Assembly (NCBI RefSeq): GCF_015602705.1
Contig: NZ_CP059081.1
Coordinates: 1,435,702 to 1,499,701, forward strand
Length of the DNA: 64,000 bases
DNA from: Acinetobacter lwoffii
Lineage (GTDB): Bacteria > Pseudomonadota > Gammaproteobacteria > Pseudomonadales > Moraxellaceae
Direction of reading: 5' to 3'
The first letter of the stretch is position 1. Every line of letters begins with the position of its first letter. The position numbers and the translations under genes were made by a program. This document shows, in pieces, positions 50,580 to 59,140 of this stretch. The notes under the pieces were generated by a model that worked only from the letters and a program-made list of their open reading frames with translations, ran no database searches and was not told the DNA's origin.

Positions 50580-53500
50580 ATGACTTTAAAATATGGGTTT
50601 AATAAAGTTCTCATCGCCAACCGTGGTGCAATTGCTTGTCGTGTCATCCGTACCCTTAAAAAATTAGGCATCCAATCGGTTGCGGTGTATTCGGAAGCAG
50701 ATCGTGATTCCTTGCATGTGACTTTAGCGGATGAAGCGGTCTTTATTGGTGATGCACCTGCAAGCCAAAGCTATCTGAATGTCGATAAAATCTTAGAAGT
50801 GGCCAAACATACCGGTGCGCAAGCGATTCATCCGGGCTATGGATTCCTGTCTGAAAATGCCGAATTCTGTAATCTCTGTGAAGCACAAGGCATTGTGTTC
50901 TTGGGCCCAAATGCCGAGCAAATGAAAGCATTTGGTCTGAAACACACTGCACGTGAATTGGCGATTCAAGCCAATGTACCGTTATTGCCAGGTAGCCAAT
51001 TATTGGCTGATGAAGCTGAAGCCCTGCTTGAGGCTGAGCGTATTGGCTATCCTGTGATGCTGAAAAGTACCGCAGGTGGTGGTGGTATTGGCATGCGTTT
51101 GGTGTGGAATGCGGAGGAGCTGAAAGAAGCTTATGCAACCGTGTCTTATTTAGCGCAAGCCAACTTTAAAGATGCAGGCCTTTACTTAGAAAAATTCGTA
51201 CAAAATGCTCGTCATATCGAAGTGCAAATCTTTGGTGATGGCAACGGTTTAGTTCTAGCACTGGGCGAGCGTGATTGTTCGGTGCAACGTCGTAACCAAA
51301 AAGTCATTGAGGAAACGCCTGCACCACACTTAAACGATACGCAACGTGCCTATATTCAAAATGTCGCGATTCAATTGATGCAATCGGTGAATTACCGCTC
51401 GGCAGGTACAGTTGAATTTGTGATGGATACCGACACCCAAGAATTCTATTTCTTGGAAGTGAATACCCGTCTACAAGTAGAGCATGGTGTAACCGAGCAA
51501 GTCTTTGGTGTCGATCTAGTGGAATGGATGGTGACTTTAGGCAGTGGCGATTGGGTTGCACCAACATCAAAACTTGAGTCACAAGGACATTCAATTCAAG
51601 TGCGTCTTTATGCCGAAGATCCAATCAAAAACTTCCAACCAAGTGCAGGACTTTTGACGCATGTTGAGTTCGATGCCAATGCGCGTAATGAAACTTGGGT
51701 AGAAACAGGTTCAAATGTCTCATCATTCTATGACCCGATGATTGCCAAAATCATTGTCACAGCAGATGATCGTGAATCAGCAATTCAAGCCATGACCGAA
51801 ACATTGGCTAAAACCCAAGTTGCCGGCATTGAAACCAATCTTGAATATCTACAAAACATTATCGACTGCGATGTATTTAAAGCAGGCACGCAAACTACAC
51901 GCTTTTTGAATACATTCGAGTGGAAAACCCAAAAAATTGAAGTGTTACAAGCGGGTATTCAAACCGCTGTGCAAGATGTCACAGGTCGTTTGGGCTATTG
52001 GGATGTCGGTGTGCCACCATCCGGTGCGATTGATCCACTGTCTTTAAATGTGGCGAACCAATTGCTCGGCAATGCACCCAATACCGCAGGTTTAGAATGT
52101 ACACTCCAAGGACCAAGTTTAAAATTCCATTGCGATAGCCAAATTGTCTTGGCAGGTGGCGATATGCCATCGACGTTGGATGGTGTTGCTGTCCCAATGT
52201 GGCAAACTGTGAATGTGCGTAAAGGTCAGATGCTGAAATGTGGCAAGATCGCCACAGGTTGCCGTACTTATATCGGGATTAAAGGTGGTCTGAATGTGCC
52301 TGAATATTTAGGCTCACAAGCGACTTTTACCTTGGGTCAGTTTGGCGGTCATGCGGGGCGTAATTTATTGATTGGCGATATGCTTCCAATCACAGCATTT
52401 ACATCCAATGAAGTGAACGCATTAAGCGAAGATCAAATCCCGATATTCTCAAATACATGGGAAATTGCGGTGATGTATGGTCCACATGGCGCACCTGATT
52501 TCTTTACCAAAAACGATATTGATACTTTCTTTGCCAACGAGTTTGAAATTCACTTTAACTCAAGCCGTACCGGTATCCGTTTGATTGGTCCAAAACCTGA
52601 ATGGGCACGTCAAGACGGTGGCGAAGCAGGTCTGCATCCATCGAATATTCATGACAATGCCTATGCCATTGGGGCAATTGATTTTACAGGTGATATGCCA
52701 ATTATCTTGGGGCCAGATGGTCCAAGCCTAGGCGGTTTCGTGTGTCCCGCGGTGGTGATCAATTCTGAGCTTTGGAAATTGGGTCAGCTTAAAGCAGGTG
52801 ATAAAGTCAAATTTGTGCCTGTCAGCTATCATCAAGCGAAATTGCTGAATGAAAAATATCATGCGCAATTAACTGCTGAAGATACGCAAGCTGTGGCATT
52901 TGATGAGTCGTTCTATCCTGAAATCAGCACCTTAAAATCTGCCATTTTAGATACTTTAAAAGGTCAAAATGGTACGCCTGATGTGGTGTATCGTCCTGCC
53001 GGTAATAATTATATGTTGGTGGAATATGGCGAACTGGTTTTAGATTTAAACTTGCGTTTCCGTATTCATGCACTGATGCAATGGGTCAAAGAGCAAAATA
53101 TTCCAGGCATTATTGACCTCACACCGGGTATTCGTTCACTGCAAATCCATTTTGATTCGACCCAGCTCGATCAAATTGATTTATTGCGTATGCTTCAAGT
53201 GGCTGAAGAGCAATTGCCTGATGTGACGGAATTGCAAGTGCCATCACGTACTGTGTATTTACCGCTTGCGTGGGAAGATTCACAAACTCAACTTGCCACT
53301 GAGCGTTATATGCAAACGGTACGACCTGATGCGCCGTGGTGTCCGGACAATATCGAATTTATCCGTCGTATTAATGGCTTAAAAGACAAACAAGCCGTGA
53401 AAGATGTGGTCTATAACGCCAGTTATTTGGTCATGGGCTTGGGCGATGTGTATTTGGGTGCACCTGTGGCAACGCCACTTGATCCGCGTCAGCGTTTAGT

Positions 53501-54200
53501 CACCACCAAATATAACCCTGCACGCACTTGGACACCCGAAAATGCTGTTGGTATTGGCGGTGCGTATATGTGTGTGTACGGCATGGAAGGTCCGGGTGGT
53601 TATCAGTTTGTCGGTCGTACCTCACAAATGTGGTCACGCTACCGTAAAAACCCTGATTTTGAGCAAGGTATGCCGTGGTTACTTCGCTTCTTTGACCAGA
53701 TTAAGTTCTATGAAGTGTCTGAGTCCGAGTTGATGCACATGCGTGAAGACTTTAAAGCAGGTCGTTTAAAACTGCGGATTGAAGAAGGTGTATTGAATCT
53801 GAAAGAATACAATGACTTCTTAACTGAAAACCAAGAATCTATTTGTGCCTTTAAAGCGGTGCAACAAGCTAACTTTGATGCAGAGCGCCGTCGTTGGCAT
53901 GAAGCAGGACTTGCAGAATATGTCTCTGAAAGCCTAGATACGGTGGATGATGGTGAAGGCGTTGAAGTGCCTGAAGGTGGTTGTGCAGTGGAATCGCACA
54001 TGCCGGGTTCAATTTGGAAAATTGAATGTCAGTCGGGGGATATTGTGGAAGAAGGTGCAACGCTTGCAGTGATTGAAGCGATGAAGATTGAGATTCCGAT
54101 TATTGCGCCTGAGCGTATGAAGGTTGAAGCGATTACCATTGAAAAAGGGCAAACGGTGAAAACGGGGCAGGTGTTGTTTACGTTGGCGCCAGTGGCTTAA
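50580..54200 (+). CDS. Biotin-dependent guanidine carboxylase (urea carboxylase family)
   Basis: The 1206-residue single-chain enzyme has an N-terminal biotin carboxylase (KVLIANRGAIACRVIRTL, GGGGIGMR, EVNTRLQVEHGVTE), then allophanate hydrolase subunit 2-like and subunit 1-like domains forming the carboxyltransferase (YWDVGVPPSGAIDPLS, GPDGPSLGGFVCPAVV, TPGIRSLQIHFD), and a C-terminal biotinyl domain with Lys1169 in EAMKIEIP. In GAIDFTGD the Asp at residue 701 stands where I recall Asn in true urea carboxylases (KlUA Asn1330), which with the guanidine-I riboswitch supports guanidine as substrate. The start MTLKYGF follows a GAGG site. CAA-rich codon use resembles UAAP1/2. Confidence 0.9.
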   Translation: MTLKYGFNKVLIANRGAIACRVIRTLKKLGIQSVAVYSEADRDSLHVTLADEAVFIGDAPASQSYLNVDKILEVAKHTGAQAIHPGYGFLSENAEFCNLCEAQGIVFLGPNAEQMKAFGLKHTARELAIQANVPLLPGSQLLADEAEALLEAERIGYPVMLKSTAGGGGIGMRLVWNAEELKEAYATVSYLAQANFKDAGLYLEKFVQNARHIEVQIFGDGNGLVLALGERDCSVQRRNQKVIEETPAPHLNDTQRAYIQNVAIQLMQSVNYRSAGTVEFVMDTDTQEFYFLEVNTRLQVEHGVTEQVFGVDLVEWMVTLGSGDWVAPTSKLESQGHSIQVRLYAEDPIKNFQPSAGLLTHVEFDANARNETWVETGSNVSSFYDPMIAKIIVTADDRESAIQAMTETLAKTQVAGIETNLEYLQNIIDCDVFKAGTQTTRFLNTFEWKTQKIEVLQAGIQTAVQDVTGRLGYWDVGVPPSGAIDPLSLNVANQLLGNAPNTAGLECTLQGPSLKFHCDSQIVLAGGDMPSTLDGVAVPMWQTVNVRKGQMLKCGKIATGCRTYIGIKGGLNVPEYLGSQATFTLGQFGGHAGRNLLIGDMLPITAFTSNEVNALSEDQIPIFSNTWEIAVMYGPHGAPDFFTKNDIDTFFANEFEIHFNSSRTGIRLIGPKPEWARQDGGEAGLHPSNIHDNAYAIGAIDFTGDMPIILGPDGPSLGGFVCPAVVINSELWKLGQLKAGDKVKFVPVSYHQAKLLNEKYHAQLTAEDTQAVAFDESFYPEISTLKSAILDTLKGQNGTPDVVYRPAGNNYMLVEYGELVLDLNLRFRIHALMQWVKEQNIPGIIDLTPGIRSLQIHFDSTQLDQIDLLRMLQVAEEQLPDVTELQVPSRTVYLPLAWEDSQTQLATERYMQTVRPDAPWCPDNIEFIRRINGLKDKQAVKDVVYNASYLVMGLGDVYLGAPVATPLDPRQRLVTTKYNPARTWTPENAVGIGGAYMCVYGMEGPGGYQFVGRTSQMWSRYRKNPDFEQGMPWLLRFFDQIKFYEVSESELMHMREDFKAGRLKLRIEEGVLNLKEYNDFLTENQESICAFKAVQQANFDAERRRWHEAGLAEYVSESLDTVDDGEGVEVPEGGCAVESHMPGSIWKIECQSGDIVEEGATLAVIEAMKIEIPIIAPERMKVEAITIEKGQTVKTGQVLFTLAPVA

Positions 54201-54202
54201 AG

Positions 54203-54273
54203 AATCCTCCCTAACCCTCCTTTTTCAAAGGAGGGAATTTCCCCTCTTTATTAAAGAGGGGTTAGGGGAGATT
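54203..54273. repeat. Palindromic intergenic repeat, copy 3 (double hairpin with outer arms)
   Basis: Two hairpins, CCCTCCTTT-TTC-AAAGGAGGG (54215-54235) and CCCCTCTTT-ATT-AAAGAGGGG (54241-54261), are enclosed by outer arms AATCCTCCCTAA and TTAGGGGAGATT, forming a Y-shaped or cruciform structure. It starts 3 bp after the carboxylase stop and abuts the OLD nuclease stop, where it may also terminate both genes. It is related to the copies at 25746 and 27042. Confidence 0.88.
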
Positions 54274-56141
54274 TAAGAATTACATTTTTCGATATGCTTA
54301 AATATTCGTTCACATAACGCTTTGGCTTTTGGTGTAAGTTCCCAATCAGGTTTTTCATCGAAATCTTTGATGATTTCTCGGCAGAAATCTAGTTTATATT
54401 TTATTGTACCTACACCTTTACCATCAGCAAATGCAGTTTTATCAGTTGATGTTTTGGTATTTCGTATTTGATCGTCTAATAGTTTTCCTATTCCATAATC
54501 TTTATGATCAAAGTAATCAGATGCAGTGATTGAATCTAACTTTTCTATAGTAAACCCCTGTTTAGTTCTAGTTTGCATCTTGCTAAACTTTTTTTGAGCT
54601 ACTCTAATGATTGCCTCTTTCGGCAGAGTATTTTCTGTTTCCTTGCACTCTAAAATTAAATAATTATCTTTTTTCAACTCACGCTTTAAAACTTCTACAC
54701 GATCAGCTTTACCTTGAATATCACCATCAGCAATGAGTAACATTTCACTTGCGACAGCTTTAGCACTTAAACCTTTATCTTCCAACTGATCAGCATATGT
54801 ATCACTAAAGCACCAATGCACTAAATTACTTCCTGCATACTCTACAAATGTATAGTGATAATTCGGCATAAAGCGACGGTACTTTTTATAAAGTTCTTTA
54901 TTCGATTTCTCTAATTCAGCTAAATATTTTTCCATATATTTAGTGATATATAAGCGATCTGTAATGCCTTCAACCCAAATGGTGCAATTGGCTAAATATA
55001 CAGAAGAAGGTCTTACACCTAATGAGGCAAGTAAGTCACGATCACGGTCACAACGATAAATTTTAAAGTCAAATTTGCTTTGATCATCATCTTTCGGCTG
55101 TTTTACAAATTTTTGAATCATGACTTGATCAGATTCATCAGCCATATCTAGTAAATGATTTGAATGTGTAGTAAAGAAATAATAATGAGGTGTTTCGTTT
55201 AAGTAGAAATTCATCAATTGACGAACCATACCAGCATGCATGTGAAGTTCAGGTTCTTCAATAAAGAATGCATGTGTTTCAGTATTTCCATTTTTATCTT
55301 TGCTTTTTATATAAGCTTCATAGGTTAGGATAATTGCTTGTTGCAGACCATCACCTAATTCGAATAAAGGTCTTTGAGCATCTTTACCAATTTTTATATT
55401 CACAACGTCCTGGTCATGCTTGGGAATAAGTGAAACAGGTTCGTTATCAAAAAAATATTGGCTTAATTTGTCTTCGTAATTTTTTATCAATTCACGTTGT
55501 TCAGGCTCACCTAGAAGATGAATTTTAAGTTCGTGGTATAAACATTCACCTGTAATAATATTTTGGGAGTTGAACTTTTCTTTATCAGGGAAATAATCTT
55601 TTTGGGCACGTTCAATGTAAGGTTGTTTATTTACCTCTTCTGTCACAGGGCGCATGCCGCGAAGAATAGGGATATATAATTTTGAATAAGATTGCAAATA
55701 TTTATCTATAGTATCGGAGATTCTAACAGTAGCATCATTTTTGGTGAATCGAAATTTAGAAATTTCCTCTTTTAAATTATATAATGATTTAGGATCAAAT
55801 TGTTTTGGTAGACTATCTAGTTGTTTTAATTTATTTAATAATTCAGCTTTATTAGAACCACCGAAATGACTGTTGTTACCTATTAGAGTGCCATTGGTAG
55901 AATTAACTATAGGATAAATTTCAGCATAGAAGTCATTCTTATTATTTCCATCATTATAGTCATTTATCTTATATTTTGATAAAAAAAGCTCTCTCAGAAA
56001 CCTACTTTTTCCTGCATTATTTTTACCAATAAAAAAATTAAGTCTTTTGATTTCTATAACTTCTTTATTCTCTGTGTCTGTATCATTATCTGAAGTATAG
56101 TCTTCTAAATTTTCTGCCCAATAATATAATTTTTCTGTCAT
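54273..56141 (-). CDS. OLD-family ATPase-TOPRIM nuclease (putative phage defence)
   Basis: The 622-residue protein has an N-terminal ABC/SMC-like ATPase with Walker A GKNNAGKSRFL, Walker B FFIEEPELHMHAGMV and H-motif FFTTHSNHLLD. The C-terminal TOPRIM nuclease has its Glu in WVEGITDRLYI and acidic pair in LLIADGDIQGKADR. This is the OLD (overcoming lysogenization defect) architecture. No UvrD-like GajB gene adjoins it, so it is not a Gabija pair; a solitary class 1-like OLD is the best reading. It is much more A+T-rich than its neighbours, on the opposite strand, and splits the guanidine genes, which suggests horizontal insertion. Confidence 0.85.
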   Translation of the reverse strand: MTEKLYYWAENLEDYTSDNDTDTENKEVIEIKRLNFFIGKNNAGKSRFLRELFLSKYKINDYNDGNNKNDFYAEIYPIVNSTNGTLIGNNSHFGGSNKAELLNKLKQLDSLPKQFDPKSLYNLKEEISKFRFTKNDATVRISDTIDKYLQSYSKLYIPILRGMRPVTEEVNKQPYIERAQKDYFPDKEKFNSQNIITGECLYHELKIHLLGEPEQRELIKNYEDKLSQYFFDNEPVSLIPKHDQDVVNIKIGKDAQRPLFELGDGLQQAIILTYEAYIKSKDKNGNTETHAFFIEEPELHMHAGMVRQLMNFYLNETPHYYFFTTHSNHLLDMADESDQVMIQKFVKQPKDDDQSKFDFKIYRCDRDRDLLASLGVRPSSVYLANCTIWVEGITDRLYITKYMEKYLAELEKSNKELYKKYRRFMPNYHYTFVEYAGSNLVHWCFSDTYADQLEDKGLSAKAVASEMLLIADGDIQGKADRVEVLKRELKKDNYLILECKETENTLPKEAIIRVAQKKFSKMQTRTKQGFTIEKLDSITASDYFDHKDYGIGKLLDDQIRNTKTSTDKTAFADGKGVGTIKYKLDFCREIIKDFDEKPDWELTPKAKALCERIFKHIEKCNS

Positions 56142-56300
56142 AAAAATGCCCCCAGATATAGGTGCTAATTTAGCAGTAATTCATCACTTTTCAAATGAGT
56201 TATAAAATAGTGATTGATCATCTGGTTGGTCTTTATTTTAGAAGTATAACACCTAAATAGATAACGGCCTGAATCACTTAGCCACACTTTGATGCACACT

Positions 56301-56317
56301 CGAACCCCAATGGTGCA
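56301..56317 (+). promoter_or_regulatory. NtrC-like enhancer site
   Basis: CGAACCCCAATGGTGCA matches 13 of 17 positions of the enteric NtrC consensus, with a perfect right half TGGTGCA. It lies about 120 bp upstream of the sigma-54-like element at 56434, an appropriate enhancer position. Confidence 0.45.
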
Positions 56318-56431
56318 AAATGGGCTATTTTTTAGCCGCACTTAATAAAATTAAATCATCCTTATTCTGGCTTATATATGTATGTGATCAATTTTAAAAG
56401 CATTCTGCTTAAATCTATTCTACTTTATATT

Positions 56432-56448
56432 GTGGCATGCTTTATGCT
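56432..56448 (+). promoter_or_regulatory. Second sigma-54-like promoter (short transcript)
   Basis: GTGGCATGCTTTATGCT keeps the invariant GG and GC 10 bp apart but deviates in TGGCAT and TATGC. A start near 56459 would give a transcript of about 180 nt ending at the terminator at 56607. Confidence 0.55.
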
Positions 56449-56458
56449 TTTATTTATA

Positions 56459-56638
56459 TACAACATAAATAGAGGAGAGCAATACACTTGATCACTCATA
56501 ATCAAAAACATCGGTTAACCATTCATGTATAAAAAGAATAGCAAGAACATGAGCAATCAAAATGGAATAAACCGGTGAAATACAAAACTTACTTTTGCTT
56601 TAGAACAAGCCCCATTTCAATGTTATGGGGCTTTTTTT
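56459..56638 (+). ncRNA. Candidate sigma-54-driven small RNA or leader transcript
   Basis: A ~180-nt unit is bounded by a sigma-54-like promoter and a strong terminator, with no conventional gene inside. It contains nested pairings CATCGGTT/AACCGGTG (56509-56516 with 56570-56577) and TCATGT/ACATGA (56523-56528 with 56547-56552), then the terminator stem. A 14-codon ORF starting TTG at 56488 behind AGGAGAG is an alternative or additional product. The boundaries are inferred. Confidence 0.45.
56607..56638 (+). terminator. Terminator of the short transcript
   Basis: A perfect 9-bp stem AAGCCCCAT/ATGGGGCTT is followed by seven T residues. It lies in a gap with no annotated gene upstream on this strand, which is why a short transcript is proposed. 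Confidence 0.9.
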
Positions 56639-56683
56639 CGCCTTTTTACCCAATTTTATTTATCACCTCCCAATAAGCACAAA

Positions 56684-56700
56684 CTGGCACGCTTTCTGCA
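56684..56700 (+). promoter_or_regulatory. Sigma-54 promoter of the RHH-regulator/allophanate hydrolase operon
   Basis: CTGGCACGCTTTCTGCA has GG and GC exactly 10 bp apart and the full TGGCACG block, sharing it with the promoter at 48990. The expected start is near 56711. Confidence 0.8.
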
Positions 56701-56709
56701 TTTTCCTAA

Positions 56710-56737
56710 GTAATACGAAATTCTGGTTTTGTAATAT
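56710..56737. promoter_or_regulatory. Direct repeat GTAATAC-N14-GTAATAT at the second operon start
   Basis: This is the reverse-complement form of the 48958 repeat with the same 14-bp spacer. It covers the predicted transcription start and leader, a position suited to repression. Confidence 0.55.
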
Positions 56738-56752
56738 TTACAGGAGATGCAC

Positions 56753-56884
56753 ATGAACAATCCGACATCAAATAAAAAAATGCATCCATGGCTTCACTTT
56801 CTGGTTGAGCTACTCAGCGTACGCGCAGGCTTTCACATTAAACAGTCTTCCCAATATCAACCCAAGGATCAACATCGTGCCTAA
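56753..56884 (+). CDS. 43-residue small ORF coupled to the RHH regulator
   Basis: An ATG behind a strong AGGAG site (6-bp spacing) opens a 43-codon frame. The product starts MNNPTSNKKM, has a hydrophobic middle (PWLHFLVELLSV) and ends QPKDQHRA. Its stop overlaps the GTG start of the next gene (GTGCCTAA), so it would be translationally coupled to the regulator. It may be a leader peptide or a small membrane-associated protein; I do not recognise it. Confidence 0.55.
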   Translation: MNNPTSNKKMHPWLHFLVELLSVRAGFHIKQSSQYQPKDQHRA

Positions 56885-57320
56885 ACAAAAATTGGCACGG
56901 ATCAGTATCACCGTGCCAGAAACAACGCTTCAGGCAATGGATCAAAAAATTGTCGAGCAACACTATGAAAGCCGTTCACAGGCCATTGTCGACATGATTA
57001 ACCGCCACCTGATTGATGATCTGGTGATTCGCGATGAAGTCATGGTTGGCACACTCACCTTGCTCTACGACGTCAGTCTGAAACCGCTGCGCAGTCAGCT
57101 GGTCGATCTGCAGCAGCAGTATCTAGCGCAAGTGATCAATTCACTTCATATCCAGCTGGATGATGAAAAAATTCTGCAAGTCATGCTGATGCAGGGCGCG
57201 AGCAGTGATCTGAAAGAAATTAGCGAACAATTTATTGCATTGAAAGGCGTGATTAAAGGGCATCTCGAACTGATGGATGCCGTCATGCCGCCTATTCCAC
57301 AAAATACCGAACACACTTAA
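56877..57320 (+). CDS. NikR-like ribbon-helix-helix regulator with degenerate metal site
   Basis: The protein is 147 residues starting at GTG (MPKQKLARISITVP) behind AAGGA. The N-terminus is a ribbon-helix-helix (RISITVPETTLQAMD...SRSQAIVDMINRHL), followed by a NikR-type ACT-like domain (GTLTLLYD...VINSLHIQLDDEKILQVMLMQG...ALKGVIKGHLEL). Of the four nickel ligands of E. coli NikR (His76, His87, His89, Cys95) only His87 appears kept (His91 here); the others are Gln, Gln93 and Ile99. It probably senses something other than nickel. It heads the allophanate hydrolase operon, 11 bp before atzF. Confidence 0.8.
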   Translation: MPKQKLARISITVPETTLQAMDQKIVEQHYESRSQAIVDMINRHLIDDLVIRDEVMVGTLTLLYDVSLKPLRSQLVDLQQQYLAQVINSLHIQLDDEKILQVMLMQGASSDLKEISEQFIALKGVIKGHLELMDAVMPPIPQNTEHT

Positions 57321-57331
57321 GGAGAACAGCT

Positions 57332-59140
57332 GTGCACAACTTATGGACTGTACAGGACTGGCAACACGCCTACCAGAATAACAATATCCAGCTTAGTGAC
57401 CTGATTGAGTATGTAGCCGAGTTGAATCATGACGATCATGCCTGGATATCAATTGCGGCAGCAGCACAATTACAGGCACAAATTGATGCATTGACTGGTG
57501 CAGATATTGAAAGCTTGCCACTTTATGGGGTGCCATTTGCGGTCAAGGATAATATTGATGTTGCAGGGTTCTATACCACAGCAGCATGTAAAGAGGCAGC
57601 CTATCTGGCGACTTCCGATGCAACAGCAGTAGCCAAATTAAAAGCTGCCGGTGCGATTGTCGTGGGTAAAACCAATCTGGATCAGTTTGCGACGGGTCTG
57701 GTTGGTGTGCGCTCCCCATACGGCGCGGTAAAGAACAGCTTTAATCCTGAATATATCAGTGGCGGCTCGAGTTCGGGTTCCAGTGTAGTCGTCGCAAACG
57801 GATTAGTGCCATTTTCACTGGGTACAGATACTGCAGGTTCAGGACGTGTACCGGCAGGGCATAATAACATTGTCGGACTCAAACCAACCAAAGGCTGGTT
57901 CTCGACTACGGGCCTAATTCCAGCTTGTCGTACCATCGATGTGATTTCGATTTTTGCCTTAACGGTGGATGATGCCTGGCAGGTGGCGCAAGTTATGCAA
58001 GGCTATGATGCCAGCGATGATTATTCCAGAATGCATCCTCAAAATGTACCGAGCCAATTTTCAAAAGGCAAAATTGCCATTCCGGATACACTGGAATTTT
58101 ATGGCGATGCTGAAACTGAAAAAGCATTCCAGCTGGCGATCGCACGTGCACAAAGTTTGGGTTATACGGTTGAGCCGATTGATTTTGCTCCATTTCAACA
58201 ACTGGCAGCGGCCTTGTATAACCGCTCTTGGGTAGCTGAACGTACCAGTGCCGTGGAAAAAATGGTGCAACGCGAGCATACCCATGCCGTGATTGGTCAA
58301 ATCATTGCACAGGCAGACCAGTTCAGTGCTGTAGATGCCATGCAAGATGAATATGAACGTGCCCGACTCAGTCGTATTATTCAAAATACCTTGGCGGATT
58401 ATGATGCCTTGATGGTGCCCACCGCACCTACCATTTATCGCATTGCAGAGGTAGAAGCAGATCCATTGGTCAAAAACAGTCACATGGGCGCTTATACCAA
58501 TTTTGTCAATTTTGCTGATCTGTCAGCTTTGGCATTGCCGAATAGCATCCGTGCCGATGGTTTGCCAACCGGTGTGACCTTTATTGCGCCGGCCTGGATG
58601 GATGAAGCACTGGCCAAATTCGGGCAAAAATGGCAGCAGGCGAGCCAGTTAAAGCTGGGAACCTCTGCACGTAGCTATGAAAAAACCACGGAAATTTCAT
58701 CGAGCCATAGCGTCAAACTGGCTGTGGTGGGCGCACATCTAACCGGTATGCCGTTGAACTTTCAACTGACCACGCGTGGTGGCACGCTGATCAAGCAGAC
58801 CCGTACCGCGTCGCATTACAAGCTTTACGCTTTAAAAAATACCACTCCGCCAAAACCTGGCCTGCAATACCACGAGAAAGGTTCTTCAATTGAAGTCGAA
58901 GTCTGGGACATTCCGCGTGCACTGTTCGGGGACATTGTTGCAGAAGTGCCAGCACCATTGGGTATTGGCAATGCCCAACTGATTGATGGTACATGGGTTA
59001 AAGGCTTTATCTGTGAAGGCTATGCACTTGAAGATGCTACAGATATCAGTCATTTCGGTGGCTGGCGCGAATTTATGAAATCTAAACAACTTTCAAATAC
59101 CAAATTTAAATGTGAATGCATAGGGGAAGTCGCAAAATGA
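57332..59140 (+). CDS. atzF: Allophanate hydrolase
   Basis: The 602-residue protein has an N-terminal amidase-signature domain with the Ser-cisSer-Lys triad (Lys72 in FAVKDNID, cis-Ser in SGGSSSGSS near 146-147, nucleophile Ser170 in TAGSGRVPAG). A C-terminal domain of about 150 residues (LAVVGAHLTGMPLNFQL...) completes decarboxylation. It hydrolyses allophanate to ammonia and CO2, the last step of guanidine or urea assimilation. The start is GTG behind GGAGAA. It overlaps the next gene by 4 bp (ATGA). Codon use (more CAG) differs from the carboxylase half of the locus. Confidence 0.93.
   Translation: MHNLWTVQDWQHAYQNNNIQLSDLIEYVAELNHDDHAWISIAAAAQLQAQIDALTGADIESLPLYGVPFAVKDNIDVAGFYTTAACKEAAYLATSDATAVAKLKAAGAIVVGKTNLDQFATGLVGVRSPYGAVKNSFNPEYISGGSSSGSSVVVANGLVPFSLGTDTAGSGRVPAGHNNIVGLKPTKGWFSTTGLIPACRTIDVISIFALTVDDAWQVAQVMQGYDASDDYSRMHPQNVPSQFSKGKIAIPDTLEFYGDAETEKAFQLAIARAQSLGYTVEPIDFAPFQQLAAALYNRSWVAERTSAVEKMVQREHTHAVIGQIIAQADQFSAVDAMQDEYERARLSRIIQNTLADYDALMVPTAPTIYRIAEVEADPLVKNSHMGAYTNFVNFADLSALALPNSIRADGLPTGVTFIAPAWMDEALAKFGQKWQQASQLKLGTSARSYEKTTEISSSHSVKLAVVGAHLTGMPLNFQLTTRGGTLIKQTRTASHYKLYALKNTTPPKPGLQYHEKGSSIEVEVWDIPRALFGDIVAEVPAPLGIGNAQLIDGTWVKGFICEGYALEDATDISHFGGWREFMKSKQLSNTKFKCECIGEVAK

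Noticed and set aside
50580..54200. Reading the large biotin enzyme as urea carboxylase (urea amidolyase system)
   Set aside because: The upstream guanidine-I riboswitch, the UAAP1/UAAP2 genes and the Asp in IDFTGD favour guanidine; urea use is not excluded.
54273..56141. Gabija (GajA) or another two-gene defence system
   Set aside because: No UvrD-like helicase or other partner gene is adjacent; only intergenic DNA and the guanidine genes flank it.
56288..56317. TGCAC...GTGCA pair with a 15-bp gap as an NtrC site
   Set aside because: The NtrC dyad needs a 7-bp gap between TGCAC and GTGCA; the right half with its immediate left flank (56301-56317) is the better candidate.
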